Source of the DNA: Sphingobacteriaceae bacterium | GTDB lineage: Bacteria > Bacteroidota > Bacteroidia > B-17B0 > Aurantibacillaceae | Direction of reading: 5' to 3' | Length of the DNA stretch: 64,000 bases | Assembly: GCA_947453445.1 (NCBI GenBank) | Contig: CANGGP010000004.1 | Span: 43,484 to 107,483, forward strand | Part shown: one piece after another, positions 47,499-56,252 of the stretch | Position numbering within the stretch: position 1 is the stretch's first letter | How the letters are laid out: each line of letters begins with the position of its first letter | Program-made: the position numbers and the translations under genes | The notes under the pieces: model-generated | Told to the model about the DNA's origin: nothing | Databases searched by the model: none | The model's input: only the letters and a program-made list of their open reading frames with translations

Positions 47499-48554
47499 TC
47501 ACCAGCTATAGGTTAAACCAATCATGTTTGAATTACCCGGAAAAGCAATTTTTGTAAAGGCATAGGAGAAAGAAAAATGTTTCAGTTTTAATCCAAATCC
47601 TATACTTAAACCATTTACTCCTCTTCTTTCGGGCAAAGTCATTTCGGCTTGGCGACGAATATTATAAGCGAACCTTAAATTAAAATTCTTGCTCATCACT
47701 ATTTCTGTGCCAATCACAAAATGCCTCAAAAAATTTCCTCCTTGGGAGGCAAATCTTGCCCCAAATTTTTGAAAGCCGGTTGAATCTTTTGGTGTGTCGC
47801 CGGTTGTTAAAACTGAGTTTTTACCCGTGGTGTCAACCGGACTAACATATTTTAAATTCCATTTCAACAATTGGTCGTATACCATAAAAAATTTAAATGG
47901 CGCTTTCGAAGGTTTATAACTAAATCCTAATTGCACAGTTTGCGGCAACGACTCTTTGGCGCCATTACTGGTATAGGGCTTCCAAATAAAGCCAACATTT
48001 TTGGCCAATAAACTGGCGGTAAAGTTCTTTTTGTTATGATAAGTGATGCCAAAATCGATGGCATTGCCAAATGATTTATATACATCGTACTGCGAAATGA
48101 TGGTCTTTAAACAGAGGCCGATGTTAAACATGGAGTCTGCCATGGCTTTTGCAAAGGCAAGATTCATTGAATAATCATTGGCTCTAAAACTATTGGTTTT
48201 GTTACCCAATTCATCATATCCATCGAATTTACCATAATTAAACGCCTGCATGCTAAAGGCCGCAGTGCCTGTTTGTTTTATTTGACGGGCATAAGAGAGG
48301 TAATACAGATTGATATCCCCTACGTAATTGCAATAATTAAAGGCCGCTTGTTTATCCATTGTAGGATTTAACAAGGAGGGATTGGAATACACCAAATTCA
48401 AATCATTACCCCACAAGGCCATGCTATTGCCGCCATTAGCCGCTGTGCGGGCTGTCATGGGTAAATCTAAGAAACGGTAAGATTTACTACCGCCAATTTG
48501 TGATTTGGAAGCTGTTGAAATAAGCAATATGAACAAGAGACTTAACTTTTTCAC
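47499..48554 (-). CDS. porQ: Type IX secretion system protein PorQ
   Basis: 351 residues with signal peptide MKKLSLLFILLISTASKSQ. The N-terminal GGSKSYRFLDLPMTARTAANGGN is the PorQ/PorV signature. The rest is a beta-barrel ending in SNMIGLTYSW with a terminal aromatic. PorQ acts with PorZ and PorV in the attachment complex that transfers T9SS cargo to lipopolysaccharide. It lies 36 bases after the response regulator gene. Confidence 0.85.
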   Translation of the reverse strand: MKKLSLLFILLISTASKSQIGGSKSYRFLDLPMTARTAANGGNSMALWGNDLNLVYSNPSLLNPTMDKQAAFNYCNYVGDINLYYLSYARQIKQTGTAAFSMQAFNYGKFDGYDELGNKTNSFRANDYSMNLAFAKAMADSMFNIGLCLKTIISQYDVYKSFGNAIDFGITYHNKKNFTASLLAKNVGFIWKPYTSNGAKESLPQTVQLGFSYKPSKAPFKFFMVYDQLLKWNLKYVSPVDTTGKNSVLTTGDTPKDSTGFQKFGARFASQGGNFLRHFVIGTEIVMSKNFNLRFAYNIRRQAEMTLPERRGVNGLSIGFGLKLKHFSFSYAFTKIAFPGNSNMIGLTYSW

Positions 48555-48590
48555 GCGAGTATAACGCCAAAGTTAAAATATTATTGCCGT

Positions 48591-49304
48591 TTACAAACTC
48601 ATCATGTCTTTTAATTTTACCGCTTGTCGACGCGAAATCTCAATTTCCTTACCATCCTTTAATTTCACGTTTAAGCCCCCGTTAAACCAGGTTTCGATAC
48701 CGGCGATGTAACTTAGGTTAATCATATGTTTTCGGCTGGCTCTAAAAAACTGCTTTTCGTTTAATCGGGTTTCAAGGCTATTTAAGCTGCGTAAGATGAG
48801 TGGCTTAAAGTTTTCGAAGTAAACGCGTACGTAATTGCCTTCCGACTCAAACAAACGTATGTCAGAAAGACGAACAAACCAACACTTATCACCATCCTTG
48901 ATAAAAACCATGTCCTTTTCGCTTAAAGGACTATTGTTTTCGAGTTTGTTGGCAGTTTCCTTAATCGATAACTTTTTAATTGTTTCACTCAGGCGTTCGG
49001 GTTGAACAGGTTTTAAAAGATAATCAAATGCGTTTAGCTCAAAGGCTTTAATGGCGTGTTCATCATATGCTGTTACGAATACCACATCTATGGTTCCTGA
49101 AATTTCTTCCACCAATTCTAAACCACTTTTTCCGGGCATATGAATATCACAAAAAATGATATCGGGTTTTAGTTCATTGATTTTTTCCTTTGCCTGGGTT
49201 GCATCAACACATTCGGCAATGATCTCAATTTCTTTGTGTTCGGCTAATAAATTTTTTAGCTCTTGTCGCGCTAAACGTTCATCATCAATGATTATGGCTT
49301 TCAT
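48591..49304 (-). CDS. LytTR-family response regulator
   Basis: 237 residues. The receiver domain has the acidic pair DDE near the start, the phosphorylated Asp53 in IIFCDIHMPGKSG and the lysine in LLKPVQPERL. The LytTR DNA-binding domain follows (~140-235), with IRLFESEGNYVRVYF, FFRASRKHMINL and the end EISRRQAVKLKDM. It is the cognate of the LytS-type kinase next to it. Targets are unknown. Confidence 0.92.
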   Translation of the reverse strand: MKAIIIDDERLARQELKNLLAEHKEIEIIAECVDATQAKEKINELKPDIIFCDIHMPGKSGLELVEEISGTIDVVFVTAYDEHAIKAFELNAFDYLLKPVQPERLSETIKKLSIKETANKLENNSPLSEKDMVFIKDGDKCWFVRLSDIRLFESEGNYVRVYFENFKPLILRSLNSLETRLNEKQFFRASRKHMINLSYIAGIETWFNGGLNVKLKDGKEIEISRRQAVKLKDMMSL

Positions 49305-49320
49305 ATAAAATACCTTTGTA

Positions 49321-49328
49321 CAAAGCTA
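49321..49328 (-). promoter_or_regulatory. Possible promoter of the LytTR regulator gene
   Basis: TAGCTTTG on the minus strand, 17 bases before the ATG, fits TAnnTTTG. The sequence also forms a near-palindrome with TACCTTTG on the other strand. Confidence 0.4.
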
Positions 49329-49426
49329 TTTACTCTTAAACAAATAACATAAGCCTTTACATTTAAAATCAACCACTGACACCAATTTTTGACAATTCAT
49401 CATCCTTAAATTAAAGATTGTAAGAT

Positions 49427-50491
49427 TTAGGACTTGGCAATAGGGATACTGATTTGAACAAAAACCTCGTTCCCCGACTCTCCTATAGAGATCTTACTTT
49501 GTTTCCCATATAACAATTCCAAGCGTTGCAAAGAATTTTTAAACCCTACACCGGTCAAGGGCTTATCATTCGATAATTTGCCGGTATTGGCCACCGAAAT
49601 ATATAATTCATCGGAACGTTTTTCGGCAATTACAGTAATTTTACCAATGCCCGGCCACTTCGAAATACCATGTTTTATGGCGTTTTCAACCTGTGTTTGA
49701 ATAATAAAAGGCGGTATTAAACACTCCCCTGCTTCAGCGCTAATCAATAATTCATAGTTGAGGCGTTCTTCATAGCGAATTTTTTCAAGCTGAAGATAAT
49801 CACATACCAAATTGATTTCATCTTTAAGTGCGATTTCAGGGCTTTTATCAATCAGCAAAGTGTTTCTTAAAATATTCGATAATTGCGTAACCGCCACTTT
49901 TGCCTTATCTGGATTTTCGTCAATTAAGGCCCTGATGCTATTCATGCAATTAAAAATAAAGTGGGGATTTAACTGTGCTTTTAAATTATTTAACTCCGAT
50001 TCCTTGCTGGCCGCTAAATAACGAAGCGCATTAATTTCGGAGCGCTTGTAATTTTGAAAATAATGGAAACCAAAATAAATCACATTCCAAATGGCAAACA
50101 CCACTGAAAAATTAATGACCAACTCGGTGATGTTCACCAAATTTAATTTCACAATGGATAAGCCCATTGTTTTTAGAAGTAAGATGTCGATGATAAAATA
50201 CAAGGAGCCGTTTAAAAAACTAAACACTACAACCGCCAGTAATTGGGTTGGGATATTGTATTTAAACAAATCGAGTCGTTTAATAAACAATCGGTAAAAA
50301 TGTGAGATGGCAATACCCGTTGGTAACATTAAAAAATACACCACGTACTCCCTAAAATCGGGTTCGGCATTTAATCCAAAAAAAAGTGAATTGATTAAAA
50401 TATAAAATGCCCAACCTAAAACTTGGCAATACCAATATATTTGAAGTCTATTGAGCGACAAAGGATTTTTTTGAACGAATGTAACAATCAA
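49427..50491 (-). CDS. LytS-type sensor histidine kinase
   Basis: 354 residues. Four hydrophobic helices fill the first ~150 residues (for example YCQVLGWAFYILINSLFF and YVVYFLMLPTGIAISHFY). The H-box LKAQLNPHFIFNCMNSIRAL holds the phosphorylated His. The ATPase part has QTQVENAIKHGI (N-box) and TGVGFKNSLQRLELLYG (G-box). Its start overlaps the stop of the SurA-like gene (50488-50491), so the kinase is translated with that chaperone. Confidence 0.9.
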   Translation of the reverse strand: MIVTFVQKNPLSLNRLQIYWYCQVLGWAFYILINSLFFGLNAEPDFREYVVYFLMLPTGIAISHFYRLFIKRLDLFKYNIPTQLLAVVVFSFLNGSLYFIIDILLLKTMGLSIVKLNLVNITELVINFSVVFAIWNVIYFGFHYFQNYKRSEINALRYLAASKESELNNLKAQLNPHFIFNCMNSIRALIDENPDKAKVAVTQLSNILRNTLLIDKSPEIALKDEINLVCDYLQLEKIRYEERLNYELLISAEAGECLIPPFIIQTQVENAIKHGISKWPGIGKITVIAEKRSDELYISVANTGKLSNDKPLTGVGFKNSLQRLELLYGKQSKISIGESGNEVFVQISIPIAKS

Positions 50492-51822
50492 TTATTGATT
50501 GTCCAATCGTTATCGAATTGACATTTGTAATCGGGATCCAATTTGATATAGGTTATTTTTGAACGCCTTTTAATCCAAAGTTTTAAATCACTTTTATTTT
50601 TTTCTCTGGTGGCCATTTGCATCAAACGCTGGTAATCGTCTTTTAAATTGGCTTTATGTGGATCGATGCGGTTTTTTAATTTCACAATTCTGAAAGCCGG
50701 ATGCCCATCGCGTTCTGAAAACTGCATGGGTTTCGACACATCATTCACCTTCATACTATTGAGGGTTACCACAAAATTTTGATCTATTTGAATTAAATCC
50801 TCATTATCGAATTTGGTGCTTGCTGTTACAGGATTTACCATTAAGCCATTGTTTTGCTTGGTATCAACATCATCACTAAATTTCTTAACAGCCTCTTCAA
50901 ATGTTATTTTACCTTCAGTAATAGCAGTATGAATTGAATCCAATTGTTTTTTTGCGCGAATAAAATCCTCATTGGTCATCTTCGGCATAATGAGTATATG
51001 CCTTAAATCGAGCAATTCACCCCGACGTTCAACCAATTCAATAAAATGGTAGCCAAACATCGATTCAAAAACATTTGAAATTTCACCTTTCTTTAATCGA
51101 AATGCAACTGCTTCAAAGCTAGGATCCATCATGTTTTTAGCCACATTGTTAATCAAACCTCCGTCTTTTGCCGAACCCGGGTCTTCGCTGTACAAACGGG
51201 CCATGATACTCATGCTGCTCTTTCCGCTGATGACGCGCTCACGGTATGATTCTAATAATTCCTTCGCTTCCTTTTTGGCATCTGCACTAAATTTGGGTTT
51301 TTTCACCAATTGCTGTAATTCAACTTCAGAATTAATATACGGTAAACTATCTTGTGGTAATGAATGATAAAAATTTCGAATTTCGGCCGGGGTTAATTTC
51401 GATTCAGAGGTTATATGTCCGTTCATTTTTTCGGCCAATAAACGCTCATGGACTTCGCTTCGCATTTCATCTTTTAAAACATTGGTACGCTTACCGTAAA
51501 AACGTTCGAGTTTTTCCTCACTGCCAAATTGCTGAATAAAATGCGCCATGCGTCGGTTCAACTCAGTTTCAACTTCTGCATCAGTAACAGTAATACTATC
51601 ACGTTCGGCTTGTGCGATTAATAATTTTTGAAACACCAACATCTCAAATGTTTTGCATTTATCAGGCACCCCATACTCAGTTTCTTGCTCTAACATTGCG
51701 TTTTGCAAATCACTTAATAAAATAGGGGATTTGCCTACAACACCAATCACCTTGTCAATCACCTGACTTTGTGAAAAACCCAATTGCGACAATAAAATCA
51801 AAAGCAGGCAGATTTTTTTCAT
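50488..51822 (-). CDS. SurA-like periplasmic peptidyl-prolyl isomerase
   Basis: 444 residues with signal peptide MKKICLLLILLSQLGFSQ. A SurA-like N-terminal chaperone domain (IDKVIGVVGKSPILLSDLQNAMLEQE) is followed by two parvulin domains; the segments VFESMFGYHFIELVERR and LRHILIMPK belong to these. It helps fold outer-membrane proteins. It overlaps the kinase gene by 4 bases. SurA, kinase, regulator and PorQ stand in one row. Confidence 0.88.
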   Translation of the reverse strand: MKKICLLLILLSQLGFSQSQVIDKVIGVVGKSPILLSDLQNAMLEQETEYGVPDKCKTFEMLVFQKLLIAQAERDSITVTDAEVETELNRRMAHFIQQFGSEEKLERFYGKRTNVLKDEMRSEVHERLLAEKMNGHITSESKLTPAEIRNFYHSLPQDSLPYINSEVELQQLVKKPKFSADAKKEAKELLESYRERVISGKSSMSIMARLYSEDPGSAKDGGLINNVAKNMMDPSFEAVAFRLKKGEISNVFESMFGYHFIELVERRGELLDLRHILIMPKMTNEDFIRAKKQLDSIHTAITEGKITFEEAVKKFSDDVDTKQNNGLMVNPVTASTKFDNEDLIQIDQNFVVTLNSMKVNDVSKPMQFSERDGHPAFRIVKLKNRIDPHKANLKDDYQRLMQMATREKNKSDLKLWIKRRSKITYIKLDPDYKCQFDNDWTINN

Positions 51823-51885
51823 TGCGGTAAATTTAATTATTAATTAAGCGAAAGCTGGTGTTTATTTCTTAAAAAAGCTTAACAA

Positions 51886-52188
51886 TCACCTTTTAATTTC
51901 AAAGGTTTGGTATCCCATTAATTCCTGCTCTTCGGCATTCACTTCAGTAACATCGGCCCATCGCGGTCCCACATAACACCATTCAATAAATTGATTGATA
52001 GATTCTTCTTTACCTTCAACATGAATCAGCACAGTTTCGTCGAAGCTGTTTTTAACGAAACCGGTTAAATCTAATTGATGCGCCTTGGCCTGTGCATTAA
52101 AGCGATATCCTACGCCTTGCACCTTGCCTTTCACAACTATTTTGTAACTGTGTCGACGAATTTCAGGTTTCTGTTTAGTTGTTTTCAA
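51886..52188 (-). CDS. acyP: Acylphosphatase
   Basis: 100 residues. The active-site loop KVQGVGYRFNAQAKA holds the catalytic Arg, and the catalytic Asn is in GFVKNSFDETV. It hydrolyses acyl phosphates. The basic N-terminal segment (MKTTKQKPEIRRHSYK) is about 10 residues longer than typical, so an internal start is possible. Confidence 0.92.
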   Translation of the reverse strand: MKTTKQKPEIRRHSYKIVVKGKVQGVGYRFNAQAKAHQLDLTGFVKNSFDETVLIHVEGKEESINQFIEWCYVGPRWADVTEVNAEEQELMGYQTFEIKR

Positions 52189-52254
52189 TAGAAAGTTTTA
52201 AGCCACGAAAGTAAAAATAATTATCATTCCATTAAAAAACAGATATTTGTATAC

Positions 52255-53166
52255 ATGACAATCGATACCAACGAACTCAGCAGTTTTAAAAAACTCGAAC
52301 TTCTTTCAAAAAAAGTTGTTGAAGGTTTTATTACAGGTTTGCACAAAAGTCCCTTTCACGGCTTTTCGGTTGAATTTGCTGAACATCGTCTATACAACAA
52401 CGGCCAAAGCACGCGCCACATCGATTGGAAGTTATTTGCCCGTAGCGATAAATTATTTGTAAAACGTTATGAGGAAGAAACCAATTTACGTTGTCAGATC
52501 ATTATCGACACATCTTCAAGCATGTTGTTTCCGAAAGATGCCAAAAACAACAAACTTAGCTTTAGTATTTATGCCGCCGCTGCTTTGTGCGAATTATTAA
52601 AACAACAACGCGATGCATTTGGACTCACCTTGTTTGATGCCGATATCACCAAACACCTTGCTGCAAAAGGTTCACCCATGCAACAAAAATTGGTGTTAAA
52701 TGAATTATCAGAATTACTTGACAGTAAGCATGAAAAACACATTACATCTGCCGCCAATGCATTAAATCAAATTGCGGAAATTATTCACCAACGCTCATTG
52801 GTTGTTATTTTCAGCGACATGTTTGAGAGCAATACCAATAACGACGAATTGTTTTCTGCTTTACAACATTTAAAATACCGCAAACATGAAGTGGTATTAT
52901 TTCATGTGACCGACATGGCGCAAGAAATAGATTTTAAATTCGACAACCGGCCTTACCACTTTATTGATATGGAAAGCGGTGAAGAGATAAAACTCAATCC
53001 CACCGAAATTAAACAACAATACCTTGAATCAATGACGAAGTTTAGAGAAGAATTGGTTCAAAAATGTGGCATGTATCAAATCGATTTGATTGAAGCCGAT
53101 ATAAACAAAGGATTTGACAATGTGCTTTACACTTATTTGGTTAAACGTCACAAAATGATGAAGTAA
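52255..53166 (+). CDS. DUF58 (vWA-like) protein
   Basis: 303 residues, no signal or membrane segment. The DUF58 core reads KSPFHGFSVEFAEHRLYNNGQSTRHIDWKLFARSDKL, followed by a vWA-like fold with the metal-site motif IIDTSSSM. DUF58 proteins usually sit beside MoxR ATPases and Bat proteins; none is adjacent here. The role is probably in chaperone-like complex assembly with a MoxR ATPase encoded elsewhere. Confidence 0.88.
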   Translation: MTIDTNELSSFKKLELLSKKVVEGFITGLHKSPFHGFSVEFAEHRLYNNGQSTRHIDWKLFARSDKLFVKRYEEETNLRCQIIIDTSSSMLFPKDAKNNKLSFSIYAAAALCELLKQQRDAFGLTLFDADITKHLAAKGSPMQQKLVLNELSELLDSKHEKHITSAANALNQIAEIIHQRSLVVIFSDMFESNTNNDELFSALQHLKYRKHEVVLFHVTDMAQEIDFKFDNRPYHFIDMESGEEIKLNPTEIKQQYLESMTKFREELVQKCGMYQIDLIEADINKGFDNVLYTYLVKRHKMMK

Positions 53167-53196
53167 TTTTCTATCGAAGCTATATTCTCAAACAAA

Positions 53197-54195
53197 ATGA
53201 AATCTTACTTTTTTCTTTTACTTCTTTGTTTTTCAATTCAAGTCAATGCGCAGGAAGTCATTAAAATCAGTGGTTACGCCCAAGGCACAACCTACCACAT
53301 TAGCTATTACGATTCTTTAAACAGAAATTTTTTTGAAGACATAGAAAAACTATTGCATGACTTTGACTTGTCGGTTTCAACTTATGTACCCAACTCAATC
53401 ATTTCAAGAATAAACAGAAACGAAAAAAATGTAGTGCTCGATGATTGTTTCATTACCTGCTTTAACAAAGCAAAAGAAGTATGGAAAAACACTGATGGCG
53501 CCTTTGATCCAACCGTTTACCCGATTGTGAATATGTGGGGTTTTGGTCCTGGTAAAAAACAAAAAATAGAAAAAGCAAAAGTCGACAGTGTATTACATTT
53601 TGTTGGATTTAATTTAATTAAGATAAAAGGAAAGCACATTCACAAAAAAGATTCGCGCGTAGCCTTAGACTTTAACGCATTCGCACAAGGCTATTCTGTT
53701 GATGTGGTTTCAAAGTTCTTAAAATCAAAAGGCATCACAAGCTTTATTGTTGAAATTGGCGGAGAATTATTTGCTTCGGGTAAAAAACCGGATGGCGAAA
53801 ACTGGACGGTTGGCATCGAAAAACCCATCGACAATAAAGAAGGTGGAAATCCCTTAAAAGCCATTGTGAAACTCGAAAATTTAGCGCTGGCCACATCAGG
53901 TAACTACCGTCGGTTTGTGATAGAAGATGGTGTTAAATATGTGCATCACATTGACCCTAAAACAGGTTATCCTACAAAAAACAATCTGTTGAGCGCTTCC
54001 ATCTTTGCAAAGGATTGCATTTCGTCAGACGCCAATGCTACCGGTGTTTTGGTAATGGGGCTTGAAAAAGCAAAATTATTTTTAATTCGCCATCCTGAAA
54101 TGATGGCTTATTTAATTTACTCTGATGAAAATGGTCATTACCAAGTTTATGTTTCAGAGGCCCTTAAAACACTTATCACTGAAGTGAACGAGTAA
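53197..54195 (+). CDS. apbE: FAD:protein FMN transferase (ApbE family)
   Basis: 332 residues with a signal peptide (MKSYFFLLLLCFSIQVNAQ), as in the periplasmic form. It has YAQGTTYHISYYD, the flavin/metal segments ALDFNAFAQGYSVDVV and EIGGELFASG, and HHIDPKTGYPTKN. ApbE attaches FMN covalently to a Thr of exported redox proteins. The next gene (opposite strand) encodes a DUF2271 protein, a family often found near ApbE. Confidence 0.92.
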   Translation: MKSYFFLLLLCFSIQVNAQEVIKISGYAQGTTYHISYYDSLNRNFFEDIEKLLHDFDLSVSTYVPNSIISRINRNEKNVVLDDCFITCFNKAKEVWKNTDGAFDPTVYPIVNMWGFGPGKKQKIEKAKVDSVLHFVGFNLIKIKGKHIHKKDSRVALDFNAFAQGYSVDVVSKFLKSKGITSFIVEIGGELFASGKKPDGENWTVGIEKPIDNKEGGNPLKAIVKLENLALATSGNYRRFVIEDGVKYVHHIDPKTGYPTKNNLLSASIFAKDCISSDANATGVLVMGLEKAKLFLIRHPEMMAYLIYSDENGHYQVYVSEALKTLITEVNE

Positions 54196-54258
54196 TTTTT
54201 AACCCGGCAATAAGCTTCATTAAAAGCATTCACTAAGCACATTTTTATTCACAAAAAA

Positions 54259-54282
54259 AACAGCCTTTATTCAAAAGCTGTT
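54259..54282. terminator. Bidirectional terminator between apbE and the DUF2271 gene
   Basis: AACAGCCTTT (54259-54268) and AAAAGCTGTT (54273-54282) pair with one mismatch. A-rich sequence lies on the left and T-rich on the right, so it can end both convergent genes. Confidence 0.75.
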
Positions 54283-54304
54283 CTTTTTATTTTAGTGTAA
54301 AAAA

Positions 54305-55207
54305 CTAAGGATTAATAAATACTTTTTGTGTTACTGTGCCATAAGCATTCGACACTTTTACCAAATAGATACCACTTTTAAAAGTGGATACATCAATACT
54401 TTTTAATCCATTCACATTATAAACTTGTTTTTCGTCAAAAACAATGGCGCCGGTTGAATTCATGATGCTAATACTTTTTGCTTGAGCATAATCAACAAAC
54501 AACCATCCTTCGCTTGGATTAGGGAATACATTGATGATTGGAATCAATGCGTTTTGCTGTGATAAACCAACCAAATTTGGCGGCGGGGCAGTTGAACAAG
54601 TGTAATTTACAGATGGTGACAAATTACATGTAATCGGATCAGGACCACAAGTATCAACCAGTGTGGCTTTCCAGCTGATGCGAACACCAGTAATGTTGGT
54701 ATTATCGGGAGGTGTTTGCAAATCATCACAAGGCCCTTTATAAAAAGTATAGGAATACATTGCTGTTTGATTCGAGAGATGCCCCCATGTTTGTTGCAAT
54801 GTTACTTTATAAGTACCATCAGGCACTACAGTACCATTCACTGTGCCGTTAACGCCTTTTCCATCCCAGGTAAAAGATTTTGCGGAAAAACTTGGCAGTG
54901 TTGCGCCAGCAGTAGCATCCACTCTATTACAAAGCGCCGACAATGCATTGTTTGATGGACCACCCGAATTAACGGCCCAAGCGGGCAAGTGATCGTTGGT
55001 TCCTCCACCAACATAACGTAATTTGGTTTTTACAAATCCGCCAATACTATCTTGAATCCAAACAGCCAATACATTGCGTGGAATTTGGTAGCCTGAAGTT
55101 TGTGTAACAGGCAAAAAAGAACAAGTTAACACCCCTTGCGTTTGCGCTGAGGCAAGTGTAATTGAAGCAAGAATGATGAATAAAAATTTTGATGTTTTGT
55201 TGAGCAT
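54305..55207 (-). CDS. DUF2271-like protein with T9SS sorting tail
   Basis: 300 residues from MLNKTSKFLFIILASITLASAQ; the track adds six residues. The DUF2271 pattern is visible in NVLAVWIQDSIGGFVKTKLRYVGGG, DHLPAWAVNSGG, ATLPSFSAKSFTWDGKG and PDGTYKVTLQQTWGH. The C-terminus (NVFPNPSEGWLFVDYAQ, SGIYLVKVS, QKVFINP) is a type IX sorting domain. DUF2271 proteins are usually linked to flavinylated redox systems; here the protein appears destined for the cell surface. Confidence 0.75.
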   Translation of the reverse strand: MLNKTSKFLFIILASITLASAQTQGVLTCSFLPVTQTSGYQIPRNVLAVWIQDSIGGFVKTKLRYVGGGTNDHLPAWAVNSGGPSNNALSALCNRVDATAGATLPSFSAKSFTWDGKGVNGTVNGTVVPDGTYKVTLQQTWGHLSNQTAMYSYTFYKGPCDDLQTPPDNTNITGVRISWKATLVDTCGPDPITCNLSPSVNYTCSTAPPPNLVGLSQQNALIPIINVFPNPSEGWLFVDYAQAKSISIMNSTGAIVFDEKQVYNVNGLKSIDVSTFKSGIYLVKVSNAYGTVTQKVFINP

Positions 55208-55324
55208 AAAAAAAATCTGCCGCAAAGTACAAAATTCATCCTAATCTAAAACAACTAGTTTCAAATTGAATAAATTTTGAGGTAAATTGTGATTTATTTT
55301 CAGGAAAGACGTTAAATCAAATAT

Positions 55325-56155
55325 TTACTTGTATTTGGAAACTGTTTGGTGAATGTCAAGGAGCGGTTTTAAAAACTCTTCCAAATCATACACACAAAGC
55401 TGAGAAGCCGCATCACACAGTGCTTTTGCCGGTTCAGGGTGTGTTTCAATAAAAACACCATCAACGCCACTGGCTACCCCTGCTCTGCTTAATACTGGTA
55501 AAAATTCACGCATGCCACCTTTGGCATCCGAACTTGGAATACCATATTTGCGCACACAATGGGTAACATCAAAAACCACCGGATAACCCAAATTGTTCAT
55601 GTGAAAAAAACTGCGTGGATCAACAATTAAATCGTTATAACCAAAAACATAGCCTCTTTCGGTCAATATCAACTGGTCGTTACCGGCCTCTATACACTTA
55701 TTTAAAGGATGTTTCATGTTATCTGGAGCCAAAAATTGACCATGCTTAATGTTCACAACCTTTCCTGTTTTGGCTGCAGCCACAATTAAACTGCTCTGCA
55801 TACACAAATAAGCAGGTATTTGTAATACATCACATACTTCACCCGCAATTTCTGCCTGATAACTCTCGTGAATATCGGTTAAAAGCGGAAAACCAAATTG
55901 CTCTTTTACCTTGGCCAATATTTTCATGCCCTTTTCTAAGCCCGGACCATCGTAATACTTTAAACTACTGCGGTTATCTTTTAAAAAACTAGATTTATAA
56001 ATCACTTTAATTTTTAAGCGCTCGCTTACTTCTTTTAACTTTTCGGCGGTTTGCATCATGATGCTTTCATCTTCAATAACACAAGGACCGCTGATTAAGA
56101 ATAAATCATTTGATCCACATTCAATGTTTCCGACCTTAACTATTTTTTTTTGCAT
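55325..56155 (-). CDS. kdsA: 3-deoxy-8-phosphooctulonate synthase
   Basis: 276 residues, full length. Motifs include LFLISGPCVIED, IYKSSFLKDNRSS, QIPAYLCMQSSLI, VNIKHGQFLAP and FDVTHCVRK. The enzyme condenses PEP with arabinose-5-phosphate to give KDO-8-phosphate for lipopolysaccharide, which implies a Gram-negative envelope. The Asn in IKHGQF-type and Cys in SGPCV context decide metal dependence; I did not assign it. Confidence 0.95.
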   Translation of the reverse strand: MQKKIVKVGNIECGSNDLFLISGPCVIEDESIMMQTAEKLKEVSERLKIKVIYKSSFLKDNRSSLKYYDGPGLEKGMKILAKVKEQFGFPLLTDIHESYQAEIAGEVCDVLQIPAYLCMQSSLIVAAAKTGKVVNIKHGQFLAPDNMKHPLNKCIEAGNDQLILTERGYVFGYNDLIVDPRSFFHMNNLGYPVVFDVTHCVRKYGIPSSDAKGGMREFLPVLSRAGVASGVDGVFIETHPEPAKALCDAASQLCVYDLEEFLKPLLDIHQTVSKYK

Positions 56156-56252
56156 GTTTAAGCGATTTAAGACAGCAAAATAAACACATTTATGTGTATA
56201 ATAAAAGTGGCATTAACATAAATAAACCTTATTAAACATCTTTCTTTAATGT

